A stretch of 64,000 nt of DNA. It comes from Archangium violaceum (lineage in GTDB: Bacteria; Myxococcota; Myxococcia; Myxococcales; Myxococcaceae). The notes under the pieces are model-generated. The model ran no database searches, had not been told where the DNA came from, and worked only from the letters and a program-made list of their open reading frames with translations. Location of the stretch: NCBI RefSeq assembly GCF_016887565.1, contig NZ_CP069396.1:9282001-9346000 (forward strand), written 5' to 3'. Made by a program: the position numbers and the translations under genes. Below, piece by piece: positions 44,246 through 53,182 of this stretch. Positions within the stretch are counted from its first letter, which is position 1. Each line of letters starts with the position of its first letter.

Positions 44246-45538
44246 ATGCGCATGCGCTCGCCCCTTCGTCGTTCGGCCTCTTCTACTATCCTGGGTAGTA
44301 TCTCCCTGGTGCTGATGCTGGCCGGCACGGTCCTGGCCCAGCCCGCGCTCGACGAGCAGCAGTATGTGACGCGAGTGCTCACCTCGAGCCTGGAAGGCCG
44401 CGTCGCCGAGAGCGAAGCCGCGCTCGGCCGTGCCGAAGCCACGGGCGTTGGCCTGTGGCCCAACCCCACCTTGGAGTGGGAGCGCCAGAAGACGAGCTCC
44501 GGAACCCGGGAGGGGGAGAGCCAGGACGTACTGATGGCCTCCATCCCACTGGTGCTCTCCGGGCGGTTGGGGTTGGAGAAGCAGGCCGCCGAGCGGGACG
44601 CACGGGCCGCCGAGGCGCGTCTCGAGTGGGCCCGTGCCCAGCTGCGACACGAGGCGACGCGGGCCTTCGCCGCGGTGTTGGCGGCTCGGGAGCGCCGGTC
44701 CATCCTGGAGGAGTCGCTCACCCAGCTGCGGCGCCTGGCCGAGGCCATCGCCACCCGCGAACGGGCCGGAGAGGCCGCGGGCTATGACAGGCTGCGCATC
44801 GAGCTGGAGGCGGCGACGGTGCAGGACGCGCTGCGCGGCGCCGTGTTGGACGAGCATCGGGCCGAGGCCCACGCGCTGAGACTCCTCGGGCCCGAGGTGA
44901 CGGTGCTCCCTCCGTTCGAAGGCTCGCCGCGGGTGGAGCGGCCCCTGCCGGATGGGGCTTCGCTGTTGGCGGAGCTCGAGGAACGGCGTGGCGACCTGCG
45001 AGCCCTCGCGCTCGAAGCCAGTGGCGCGGAGGCCGCCCGCCGTGCGGCGGGCCGGGGTTGGATTCCGGAGCCCTCCGTCCGCGCGGGCGCGCAATTCCTC
45101 GACGTGGGACTGCCGGGGGCCGGGGCCGGGTACGTGGTCGGCGTGGGACTGCCGCTGCCCCTCTTCGACCGACAGCAGGGAGAGGCGGCCCGGGCGCGAG
45201 CGCGCCGGGGGCTCGCCGAGGCACGCCGCGCGACACTCCTCCACGAAGCACGGACCCGGCTCGCGGTCGTTCTCGAGGAGGTGTCCGGCCGGAGGCAGAG
45301 ACTGGAGCGGCACCGGACCGAGGTGCTCGGGCGCGCCCAGGAGCTTCGGCGAATCGCCGCGACCGCCTACCGGGGTGGAGGTGCCGAGCTCCTCGTCCTG
45401 GTCGATGCCGAGCGCGCCGCCCGTGAGGCGCGGCTGACCACCGTCGAGTTGGCGGTGTCCCTGGTCGAGGCGGAGACGGACCTTCTGCTTCTCGCGGGTG
45501 CCTATGACAGCGCCACGCCCCGGAGTGTGACCCCATGA
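44246..45538 (+). CDS. Outer-membrane factor of heavy-metal RND efflux (CzcC/CusC-like, TolC family)
   Basis: A 430-residue OEP-family protein that forms the outer-membrane channel of the tripartite pump. Signal peptide about 1-31 (TILGSISLVLMLAGTVLAQ). The rest shows the long helical repeats of the family (VGLWPNPTLEWERQKTSS, RAEATGVGL, VGLPLPLFDRQQGEAARA, AYRGGGAELLVLVDAERAA). ATG 44246 follows the protease gene by 12 bases; the stop overlaps the adaptor gene by four bases. A BlaI-type operator lies within codons of the signal peptide (44284-44300). Confidence 0.92.
   Translation: MRMRSPLRRSASSTILGSISLVLMLAGTVLAQPALDEQQYVTRVLTSSLEGRVAESEAALGRAEATGVGLWPNPTLEWERQKTSSGTREGESQDVLMASIPLVLSGRLGLEKQAAERDARAAEARLEWARAQLRHEATRAFAAVLAARERRSILEESLTQLRRLAEAIATRERAGEAAGYDRLRIELEAATVQDALRGAVLDEHRAEAHALRLLGPEVTVLPPFEGSPRVERPLPDGASLLAELEERRGDLRALALEASGAEAARRAAGRGWIPEPSVRAGAQFLDVGLPGAGAGYVVGVGLPLPLFDRQQGEAARARARRGLAEARRATLLHEARTRLAVVLEEVSGRRQRLERHRTEVLGRAQELRRIAATAYRGGGAELLVLVDAERAAREARLTTVELAVSLVEAETDLLLLAGAYDSATPRSVTP
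44284..44300. promoter_or_regulatory. Second BlaI-type operator, inside the start of the efflux gene
   Basis: TACTATCCTGGGTAGTA has the same TACTA/TAGTA half-sites and seven-base spacer as 42812-42828; 12 of 17 positions match. It begins 38 bases after the ATG of the outer-membrane-factor gene. Bound repressor could block elongation from upstream or an internal promoter, giving tighter control of the pump than of its regulators. Confidence 0.68.
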
Positions 45539-47145
45539 GCCGCCCTCTCCTTCTCGTCCTCTCCCTGGCGTGCATCCTCGCCTGCAAGCGGGCCCCGGGC
45601 GACCATGAGCATGGCGCTGGACAGGACCACGAGCATGGCCACGAGCACGGCCCCGCTTCCGCCAACGAGCCGGAGCGCCCGGGCCAATCCGTCACCGTCT
45701 ACCAGGACGGCCTGGAGCTCTTCATGGAGTACCCGGCGTTCGTGGTGGGCCAGCCCTCGCCCCTGGTGGCGCACTTCACCGACGCGCGAGATCCCAACGG
45801 CTTCCACGTGGTGACGAAGGGGCGAGTGACGGCCACCCTGCGCTACGCGGACGGCACGGAGGAGCGCTTCGTGGCCGAGAAGCTCCTGCGCGACGGCATC
45901 TTCAAACCAGAGGTGCGGCCCACGAAGGCGGGAGAGGGCACGCTCACCCTTCGGCTCGAGGGAGAGCAGGTTTCGGGCACCGTGGACGTGGGCAAGGTGG
46001 TGGTGTACCCCACCGTGGCCGCCGCGGTGGCCGCCGTGCCTCCCGAGGAGACGGGCGAGGCCACCGTGCCCTTCCTCAAGGAGCAGCAGTGGAAGACGCA
46101 ATACGCGACGGCGCCGGCCGAGCCGCGAGTCCTCCAGGGTGGGGTGCGCGCCAACGGTGAGCTGAAGCCGGTGGCGGGTCAGTCCGCGGAGCTGTCCGCC
46201 CCGGTGGCCGGACGCATCGCGGTGGGAGACAAGGTGGCGCACCTGGGGCAGCGCGTGCGCAAGGGCGAGGTGCTCGTGCGGCTGGTGCCCACCGCCTCGG
46301 CGAGCGGCACGGACCTGGCCTCCGTGGAAATGGAGGCGGCGCGAGCCCGGGCGGAGCTGGGCCTGGCGGAGCGGGAGGTGAAGCGCGCCGAGGAGATGTT
46401 CGCGGGCAAGGCCATCCCCGAGAAGCAGCTCGACGCGGCGCGGGTGGCGCAGGAGGTGGCGGCGGCGCGAGTGGCGGCCACCGAGCGCCAGCTCGCGCTC
46501 TACCGCAGCACGCAGAGCGGGGCGGCGGGCCCCAGCGGCACGGCCTTCGAGCTGCGCTCCCCGGTGGACGGGGTGGTGTCCTTCGCGGATGTCATCCCCG
46601 GGGCGGTGGTGGAGGCGGGAAGGCTGCTCGTCTCGGTGGTCAATCCCGAGCGGCTCTGGCTGGAGGCGCGCGTGTTCGAGGCGGACGTGCCCAGGGTGGA
46701 GCGCTCGCCCGGGGCGTCCTTCTCCGTGACGGGCTTCGAGCACGAGTTCTCCGTGGACGAGAAGACGGGGCGCCGAGTCGCGGTGGGCTCGGTGGTGGAC
46801 CGGGCGACGCGCACGGTGCCGGTCATCTTCGAGCTGCCCAATCCGGAGGGAGTGCTCAAACCCGGCATGTTCGCCAAGGTGACACTCTACACCGGGCAGA
46901 CGGTGCGCGGAGTGGCCATTCCCGAGTCGGCCATCGTGGACGACAACGGCAAGCCCACCGTCTTCGTGATGGAGGGTGGAGAGTCCTTCTTCAAGCGGAC
47001 CCTCCGGCCAGGCATCCGCTCCGGCGGCCACGTGCAGGTGCTCGAGGGCGTGAAGGAGGGCGAGCGGGTCGTGTCCCGGGGCGCCTACGAGCTCAAGCTG
47101 TCCACCGCCACGGGGGCCATCCCCGAGCACGGCCACCAGCACTGA
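45535..47145 (+). CDS. Periplasmic adaptor of heavy-metal RND efflux (CzcB/CusB-like lipoprotein)
   Basis: A 536-residue membrane-fusion protein. A lipobox-like LACILAC gives a lipidated Cys near residue 17, followed at once by a His-rich tract HEHGAGQDHEHGHEHG (~24-39), likely metal-binding. An extra ~130-residue beta domain (LELFMEYPAFVVGQPSPLVAHF) precedes the lipoyl/hairpin core (SAPVAGRIAVGDKVAHLGQRVRKGEV; helical hairpin ~250-300) and beta-barrel domains. The C-terminus ends EHGHQH, again His-rich. ATG overlaps the upstream stop by four bases. It links the inner-membrane pump to the outer-membrane channel and may hand over metal. Confidence 0.94.
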   Translation: MSRPLLLVLSLACILACKRAPGDHEHGAGQDHEHGHEHGPASANEPERPGQSVTVYQDGLELFMEYPAFVVGQPSPLVAHFTDARDPNGFHVVTKGRVTATLRYADGTEERFVAEKLLRDGIFKPEVRPTKAGEGTLTLRLEGEQVSGTVDVGKVVVYPTVAAAVAAVPPEETGEATVPFLKEQQWKTQYATAPAEPRVLQGGVRANGELKPVAGQSAELSAPVAGRIAVGDKVAHLGQRVRKGEVLVRLVPTASASGTDLASVEMEAARARAELGLAEREVKRAEEMFAGKAIPEKQLDAARVAQEVAAARVAATERQLALYRSTQSGAAGPSGTAFELRSPVDGVVSFADVIPGAVVEAGRLLVSVVNPERLWLEARVFEADVPRVERSPGASFSVTGFEHEFSVDEKTGRRVAVGSVVDRATRTVPVIFELPNPEGVLKPGMFAKVTLYTGQTVRGVAIPESAIVDDNGKPTVFVMEGGESFFKRTLRPGIRSGGHVQVLEGVKEGERVVSRGAYELKLSTATGAIPEHGHQH

Positions 47146-47162
47146 GGCGGAGTCGCACGACG

Positions 47163-50100
47163 ATGAATCACCTCATCCGCTGGTCCATCGACAACCGCCT
47201 GCTGGTCGTGGCGGCCTGCGTGCTGCTGCTCGTGCTGGGGGTGGAGACGGCCCGGAAGATGCCGGTGGACGTCTTTCCGGATCTCACCGCGCCCACCGTC
47301 ACCGTCCTCACCGAGGCGCATGGACTGGCGCCCGAGGAGGTGGAGACGCTCGTCACCTTCCCCATCGAGACGTCGGTGAATGGAGCCACGGGCGTGCGCC
47401 GGGTGCGCTCGGCGTCCGGGGTGGGCATCTCCATCGTCTGGGTGGAGTTCGACTGGGGCACGGACATCTATACCGCGCGGCAGGTGGTGAACGAGAAGCT
47501 GCAGCTCGTCGCCTCGCAGCTGCCGCCGGACGTGCCGCCGCCCACCCTGGCGCCCATCTCCTCGGTGATGGGGGAGATCCTCTTCCTGTCCGTCTCCTGG
47601 AACGAGGACGCGCTGGCGCCGGAGGTGGCGGGGCGCGAGGCCCAGATGATGGAGGCGAGGAGCGCGGCGGACTGGGTGCTGCGCAAGCGCCTGCTGTCGG
47701 TGGCGGGCGTCTCCCAGGTGGTGCCCATTGGCGGGGCGGTGAAGCAGTACCAGGTGCTGCTGCGGCCCGAGTCGCTCCAGGCGCTCGATGTCGGCTTCGA
47801 GCAGGTGGCGCACGCGCTGCGGACGACGAACCAGAACGCCTCCGGTGGCTTCTACGTGGAGGGCGGACAGGAGTACCTGCTGCGGGCCGTGGGGCGGGCC
47901 CGGGGGTTGGAGGACGTCGCCAACACGGTCGTCACCGTGCGCGCGGGTCAGCCCATCACCGTGGGGCAGGTGGCGGACGTGAGGGTGGGCGCCAAACCCA
48001 AGCGCGGAGAAGGGAGCGCCAACGCGGAGCCCGCCGTCATCCTCGCGGTGATGAAGCAGCCGGATGCCAACACGCTGGAGCTCACCCGGCGGCTGGACTC
48101 GGTGCTCGACGACATCCAGCGCACGCTGCCCCAGGGGCTGGTCATCAACCGCCACATCTTCCGGCAGTCGGACTTCATCTCGGTGGCGGTGCACAACGTG
48201 TCCGTGGCGCTGCGCGACGGCGCCATCCTCGTGGCCGTCATCCTGCTCGTCTTCCTGATGAACCTGCGGGCGACGTTCATCTCGCTCATGGCCATTCCGC
48301 TGTCGCTGGTGGTGGCGGTGCTGGCGCTCGCGGCGTTCGGCGTCACGCTCAACACCATGACCATCGGCGGGCTGACCATCGCCATCGGGGCGCTGGTGGA
48401 TGACGCCATCATCGACGTGGAGAACGTCTTCCGGCGCCTGCGGGAGAACGCCCACCTGCCCGAGGCCGAGCGCCGATCCGCCTTCGAGGTCATCTACCGG
48501 GCCTCGGTGGAGGTGCGCACCTCCATCGTCTTCGCCACCCTCATCATCGTCCTCGTCTTCGTCCCGCTCTTCTTCCTGTCGGGGCTGGAGGGACGGATGC
48601 TGGCGCCGCTGGGGCTGGCGTACATCGTGGCCATCACCGCGTCGCTGGTGGTGGCGGTGACGGTCACCCCCGCCCTGTGCGCGTACCTGCTGCCCCGGGC
48701 GCGCTCGCTGGGCACCGAGGAGGGACCGGTGCTGCGCTGGCTGAAGGCGCGCTACCAGCCGATGCTCGCGTGGGCGCTGGCGCGGCCGAGGGCCATCCTG
48801 GCGGGGGCCGGACTGGCCTTCCTGGCGACGCTCGCCATCATCCCGTTCCTCGGGCGCTCCTTCCTGCCCGAGTTCAACGAGGGGACGCTCACCCTCAACG
48901 TCGTCACCCTGCCGGGCACGTCGCTGGAGGAGTCGGACAAGCTGGGCCGGCGGGTGGAGCAGGCGCTGCTGGCCCTCCCCGAGGTGGTCTCCACCGCCCG
49001 GCGCACGGGCCGCGCGGAGCTGGACGAGCACGCCCAGGACGTCAACGCGGCGGAGCTCGACGTGGGCCTGGACCTGTCGAAGAGCGACCGGAGCAAGGAG
49101 GAGCTGCTGGAGGCGATGCGCAAGTCGCTGGCCCAGGTGCCGGGGGCGGTCATCACCATCGGCCAGCCGCTCTCCCACCGAATCGATCACATGCTCTCGG
49201 GCTCCCGGTCGGCCATCGCGCTGAAGCTCTTCGGGGATGACCTGGAGAAGCTGCGGGAGCTGGCCGAGCAGGTGAAGAAGGTGGCCGAGGGCACCCCGGG
49301 CGCGGTGGACGTCTCCATCGAGCAACAGGTGGACATCCCGGAGCTGGAGATCCGTACCGACCGGGACGCGGTGGCGCGCTACGGCCTCACCACGGGCGAG
49401 GTGGCCGAGGCGGTGGAGCGGGCCTTCGCCGGGCAGACGGTGGGCTCGGTGCTGGAGGGCCAACGGGCGGTGGACCTCGTGGTGCGCCTGGACGACGCCT
49501 CACGGGCGGACCTGGAGGCCATCGCCTCCACGCTCATCGACACGCCCGTGGGGCCGCGCATCCCGCTCAAGATGCTGGCGAGCCTCACGCGCGAGACCGG
49601 CCCCAACACCATCAGCCGCGAGGGAGTGCAGCGCAAGATGGTGGTGCAGGCCAACGTGGCGGGGAGGGATTTGTCCTCGGTGGTGGACGACCTGGAGGCC
49701 CGCGTCGCCCGCGAGGTGACGTTCCCCGAGGGGTATTACATCGTCTACGGAGGGCAGTTCGAGAGCGCCGAGGAGGCGGCCCGCGGCATCACCCTGTTGA
49801 GTGGAGGGGTGGTGGTGGGCATCTTCCTGCTGCTGGTGGTGGCCTTCGCGTCGGTGCGCAACGCGCTCCTCACCCTCATCAACCTGCCGCTGGCGCTCAT
49901 CGGCGGAGTGGTGGCGGTGGCGCTCACCTCCGGCGTGGTGAGCGTGGCCTCGCTGGTCGGCTTCATCACCTTGTTCGGCATCGCCACGCGCAACGGCATC
50001 CTCATGGTGAGCCACTTCGAGCACCTGATGACGGAGGAGGGAAAGAGCCTCTCCGACGCGGTGCGCCAGGGCTCGATGGAGCGACTGGCGCCCATCCTCA

Positions 50101-50285
50101 TGACGGCGCTGTCGGCGGGGCTCGCGCTGGTGCCGCTCGTCATCGCCGGGGGCGAGGCCGGCAATGAAATCCAGGCGCCCATGGGCGTGGTCATCCTGGG
50201 GGGCCTGCTCTCCTCCACCTTCCTCAACATGCTGGTGGTGCCGGTGCTCTTCCAGCTCTTCGGCCGGAGCGCCGAACGGCACTGA
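47163..50285 (+). CDS. Heavy-metal efflux RND transporter (CzcA/CusA family)
   Basis: A 1040-residue inner-membrane proton/metal antiporter. The N-terminus (IRWSIDNRLLVVAACVLLL) and MPVDVFPDLTAPTVTVLTEA are signatures of the HME-RND family, and TM4 contains GALVDDAIIDVENVFRRLRE with the paired acidic residues of divalent-cation pumps. C-terminal FITLFGIATRNGILMVSHF is also typical. I infer zinc/cobalt/cadmium rather than copper from the DD-x-x-x-D-x-x-E pattern, but this is not certain. It ends the operon that starts with the BlaI and M56 regulators. Confidence 0.95.
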   Translation: MNHLIRWSIDNRLLVVAACVLLLVLGVETARKMPVDVFPDLTAPTVTVLTEAHGLAPEEVETLVTFPIETSVNGATGVRRVRSASGVGISIVWVEFDWGTDIYTARQVVNEKLQLVASQLPPDVPPPTLAPISSVMGEILFLSVSWNEDALAPEVAGREAQMMEARSAADWVLRKRLLSVAGVSQVVPIGGAVKQYQVLLRPESLQALDVGFEQVAHALRTTNQNASGGFYVEGGQEYLLRAVGRARGLEDVANTVVTVRAGQPITVGQVADVRVGAKPKRGEGSANAEPAVILAVMKQPDANTLELTRRLDSVLDDIQRTLPQGLVINRHIFRQSDFISVAVHNVSVALRDGAILVAVILLVFLMNLRATFISLMAIPLSLVVAVLALAAFGVTLNTMTIGGLTIAIGALVDDAIIDVENVFRRLRENAHLPEAERRSAFEVIYRASVEVRTSIVFATLIIVLVFVPLFFLSGLEGRMLAPLGLAYIVAITASLVVAVTVTPALCAYLLPRARSLGTEEGPVLRWLKARYQPMLAWALARPRAILAGAGLAFLATLAIIPFLGRSFLPEFNEGTLTLNVVTLPGTSLEESDKLGRRVEQALLALPEVVSTARRTGRAELDEHAQDVNAAELDVGLDLSKSDRSKEELLEAMRKSLAQVPGAVITIGQPLSHRIDHMLSGSRSAIALKLFGDDLEKLRELAEQVKKVAEGTPGAVDVSIEQQVDIPELEIRTDRDAVARYGLTTGEVAEAVERAFAGQTVGSVLEGQRAVDLVVRLDDASRADLEAIASTLIDTPVGPRIPLKMLASLTRETGPNTISREGVQRKMVVQANVAGRDLSSVVDDLEARVAREVTFPEGYYIVYGGQFESAEEAARGITLLSGGVVVGIFLLLVVAFASVRNALLTLINLPLALIGGVVAVALTSGVVSVASLVGFITLFGIATRNGILMVSHFEHLMTEEGKSLSDAVRQGSMERLAPILMTALSAGLALVPLVIAGGEAGNEIQAPMGVVILGGLLSSTFLNMLVVPVLFQLFGRSAERH

Positions 50286-50292
50286 GAAAGGT

Positions 50293-50320
50293 TTGGTGCG
50301 ACACGGAGCCCATCTATAGA
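50293..50320 (+). promoter_or_regulatory. Possible promoter of DUF2911 gene
   Basis: TTGGTG at 50293-50298, a 16-base spacer and TATAGA at 50315-50320. The -10 sits inside a 10-base palindrome, ATCTATAGAT. The placement, 39 bases before the start codon, is right for a housekeeping promoter. Confidence 0.45.
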
Positions 50321-50358
50321 TTCCGGCCGCTCTCGACGTCTCGGAGCGAAAGGACAAC

Positions 50359-51213
50359 GTGAGGACGATGAAGAAGCTTCTTGGGTGCGTAGTCGCGGTG
50401 GTCGTGGCCCTCACCGCGTTGCCCGCGTCGGCGCAGCTCGAGCTGCCCGCGCCGAGCCCCTCCGCCAAGGTGATGCAAGAGGTGGGACTGACGGAGATCT
50501 CCGTCGATTACTCCAGCCCCGCGGTCAAGGGGCGCAAGATCTGGGGCGGGCTGGTCCCCTATGACCAGGTGTGGCGGACGGGCGCCAACCTGGCCACGAA
50601 GATCACCTTCAGCCGGGATGTGACGTTCGGCGGGAAGCCGGTGCCGGCGGGCACCTATTCCATCGTCACCGTGCCCACCCAGAAGGAGTGGACAGTGGCC
50701 CTGAACAAGGAGCTGGGCCTGTTCAGCGGCAGCAAGCAGTACGACACCAAGGACGACGTCGTGCGCGTCACCGCGACGCCCACCGAGATTCCCAACCGCG
50801 AGCGCCTGACGTTCCTCTTCTCCAACACCACCGACGACCAGACGTCGCTCGACATCGAGTGGGAGAAGCTGCGCGTCTCCGTGCCGATCACCGTCGACAC
50901 GGCGGCGCATGCGCAGGCCAACATCCAGTCCACGGTGAACGGCACGTGGCGCTCGCTGGCCAACGCGGCGCGCTACGTGGCCGACACGTCGAAGGACTAC
51001 CCCACGGCGCTCAAGTACGCGGACAACTCGCTCGCCATCCAGTCGCACTGGTACAACAACTGGATCAAGGCCGACATCCTGGCGCGCTCGGGGAAGATCG
51101 CCGACGCCCGCAAGTTCGCCCAGACGGCCTGGGACCTGGGGCAGAAGGATCCGAACTTCTTCTTCAAGGATCAGGTCGCCAAGGCCCTGCAGGACTGGAA
51201 GGGCAAGAAGTAG
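50359..51213 (+). CDS. DUF2911 secreted protein with TPR-like tail
   Basis: A 284-residue exported protein; signal peptide MKKLLGCVVAVVVALTALPASA. Residues ~25-170 are a DUF2911 domain, recognisable from ISVDYSSPAVKGRKIWGGLVPYDQVWRTGAN and PVPAGTYSIVTVP. The C-terminal ~100 residues (YPTALKYADNSLAIQSHWYNNWIKADILARSG) look like two helical TPR-type repeats. Function is unknown. GTG 50359 or ATG 50368 could be the start. It is convergent with bshA, two bases between their stops. Confidence 0.85.
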   Translation: MRTMKKLLGCVVAVVVALTALPASAQLELPAPSPSAKVMQEVGLTEISVDYSSPAVKGRKIWGGLVPYDQVWRTGANLATKITFSRDVTFGGKPVPAGTYSIVTVPTQKEWTVALNKELGLFSGSKQYDTKDDVVRVTATPTEIPNRERLTFLFSNTTDDQTSLDIEWEKLRVSVPITVDTAAHAQANIQSTVNGTWRSLANAARYVADTSKDYPTALKYADNSLAIQSHWYNNWIKADILARSGKIADARKFAQTAWDLGQKDPNFFFKDQVAKALQDWKGKK

Positions 51214-51215
51214 TC

Positions 51216-52379
51216 TCAGCCGCGCGAGGCCCCTGTCACGAGCTGGCGGTAGAGGGCCTCGTAGCGGTCGATGGCCGGCCCGAGCTGGAAGCGGGCCAGG
51301 ACGTTCTCGCGAGCGCGGCGGGAGAAGAGCCGCCAGCGCTCCGGGTCCCGGACGAGCTCGAGGACGTGGCCCGCCATGGCCTCCACGTCCCCCACCGGCG
51401 CGAGGTAGCCCGTCGTCCCGTGCTCGACCTGCTCCGGGATGCCGCCGATGTTGCTCGCGACCACCGGGATGCCACAGCTCAGCGCCTCGAGTGCGGCGAG
51501 ACCGAAGCTCTCCTGTTCACTCGGCAGGAGGAAGACATCCGCCGCGGCGAGGATCTCCACGAAGCTCTCCTGTTTGCCCAGGAAGGCCACGCGGTCCTCG
51601 AGGCCGAGCTCCCGCACCCTGCGCTCGGCGGGTGAGCGCTCGGGGCCATCACCAATCATCACCAGCCGGCACGGGCGCCCGCGGTGGGCCTCCGCGAAGA
51701 CGGACACCACGTCGCCGATGCGCTTCACCGGCCGGAAGTTCGACACGTGGATGAGCACGGGCTCGTCATCCGCGAGTCCTGGGAAGAGCTGACGCAGGTG
51801 GGCCCGGTCGCGGAGCGGAGCGTAACGCTCCGTGTCGACGAAGTTGGGGATGACCTCGATGGGGACGGTCTCCGGGAGACGGAAACCCTCCCAGGTGGCG
51901 CGCCGCAGGAACTCCGAGGGCGTGGTCACCGCGTCACTGCGCAGGATGGAGAAGCGCGTGATGGGCAGGTAGGTGGGGTCCGTGCCGACGAGCGTGGTGT
52001 CGGTGCCGTGGAGCGTCGTCACGATGCGCGGCGACAGGTCCCCCAGCACCTCGCGAGCCATCCAGGCCGCCGTGGCATGGGGCACCGCGTAGTGCACGTG
52101 CAGGATGTCCAGCCGCTCGTAGCTGGCGACCTCGATCATCTTCGAGGCCAACGCCAGCGGGTACGTCCCCGAGTGGGCGAGCGCCGGATAGTCGCTCTCC
52201 ACCACCTCGTGGAAGATGACCTTCCGGGTCATCCCGTGCAGGCGCACCGGGAGATCTCTCGCGATGAAGTGGACCCGGTGGCCGCGCTCCGCCATGGCCA
52301 GACCGATCTCGGTCGCGACCATGCCGCTGCCTCCAAAGGTGGGAAAGCAGGTGATGGCCAGGTTGAGACGGTCGCTCAT
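51216..52379 (-). CDS. bshA: N-acetyl-alpha-D-glucosaminyl L-malate synthase BshA
   Basis: A 387-residue GT4 glycosyltransferase that joins UDP-GlcNAc to L-malate, the first step of bacillithiol synthesis. Diagnostic features are the N-terminal LNLAITCFPTFGGSGMVATEIGLA, HVHYAVPHATAAW, LHGTDTTLVG, IPNFVDTERY, and the GT4 donor site LLPSEQESFGLAALEALSCGIPVVASNIGG. ATG at 52379 overlaps the stop of bshB1 by four bases. It is the last gene of the bshC-bshB1-bshA operon. Confidence 0.95.
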   Translation of the reverse strand: MSDRLNLAITCFPTFGGSGMVATEIGLAMAERGHRVHFIARDLPVRLHGMTRKVIFHEVVESDYPALAHSGTYPLALASKMIEVASYERLDILHVHYAVPHATAAWMAREVLGDLSPRIVTTLHGTDTTLVGTDPTYLPITRFSILRSDAVTTPSEFLRRATWEGFRLPETVPIEVIPNFVDTERYAPLRDRAHLRQLFPGLADDEPVLIHVSNFRPVKRIGDVVSVFAEAHRGRPCRLVMIGDGPERSPAERRVRELGLEDRVAFLGKQESFVEILAAADVFLLPSEQESFGLAALEALSCGIPVVASNIGGIPEQVEHGTTGYLAPVGDVEAMAGHVLELVRDPERWRLFSRRARENVLARFQLGPAIDRYEALYRQLVTGASRG

Positions 52380-53182
52380 CGGGATTCTGGGAAGAACAGG
52401 GGCCGAGCGAAGCTATTCCGGCGGAAATGCTCCAGCGGATCGCTCAGGCCCAGGGTCTCTCGCAGGACGTAGGGCTCGCCGTGGGAGACGCCGATCCGCG
52501 CGCCGTAGAAGCGGTCGCGGGCCTCGAGCGAGGTGAGCGACAGGGGCGAGCCGACGAGCGTCTGCGGACCATCCGCCCGGGGCTCCACCTGGCTCGCATA
52601 GCAGCGGATGGCCGCCATCTTCCGCTCATGGGCCGCCGACACGTCGACGACGAAGCTCGGCTCGGCCAGGTGGCGCATGGGGTAGTAGAGGACCTGCCTC
52701 GGCGTGAAGGACGCGCTGGGGGGCTCGGTCTCGAACTTGCGCACCGAGGCGAAGAACAGCGCACGCGTCACCAGGGCGCTGGTGGCCTCGTGGTCCGGGT
52801 GGCGCTCCTGCTGCCACGGGACGAGGACGAGCTCGGGACGCAGGCGGCGGAGGACCTCGACCACGCGCGCGACGGGCGCGGTCCGCGAGCGCTCGGCCTC
52901 GGGCGCCTCGAAGCCGGCCCAGGGGTCGATCCACCCATCCGGCAGGCCGAGGTTCTCGCGGACGGAGAGGCCCAGCACCCGGGAGGCGGCCTCGGTCTCG
53001 GCGGCGCGCGACTCGGGAGTGCCTCGCGAGCTCTTCTCGCCGCGCGTCAGGTCGACGATGCCGGTGCGGTAGCCGAGGTCGACCATGCGGGCCAGGAACC
53101 CACCGCAGAAGAGCTCGACGTCGTCGGGGTGCGGCCCGAAGGCGAGGACGTCGAGACCGTAGGGCGAATCGACCGCGGTCAT
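52376..53182 (-). CDS. bshB1: N-acetyl-alpha-D-glucosaminyl L-malate deacetylase BshB1
   Basis: A 268-residue LmbE/PIG-L-family zinc deacetylase that removes the acetyl group from GlcNAc-malate. The zinc/catalytic motif [13 protein letters not shown] is at 16-28 and ERHPDHEA gives the third ligand; [12 protein letters not shown] and the terminal [13 protein letters not shown] are typical of BshB1. Both ends overlap neighbouring genes by four bases. Confidence 0.95.
   Translation of the reverse strand: MTAVDSPYGLDVLAFGPHPDDVELFCGGFLARMVDLGYRTGIVDLTRGEKSSRGTPESRAAETEAASRVLGLSVRENLGLPDGWIDPWAGFEAPEAERSRTAPVARVVEVLRRLRPELVLVPWQQERHPDHEATSALVTRALFFASVRKFETEPPSASFTPRQVLYYPMRHLAEPSFVVDVSAAHERKMAAIRCYASQVEPRADGPQTLVGSPLSLTSLEARDRFYGARIGVSHGEPYVLRETLGLSDPLEHFRRNSFARPLFFPESR

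Noticed and set aside
43136-45313. Minus-strand open frame of 725 codons across the M56 and efflux genes
   Set aside because: Spans two well-identified plus-strand genes and their junction; no independent coding evidence.
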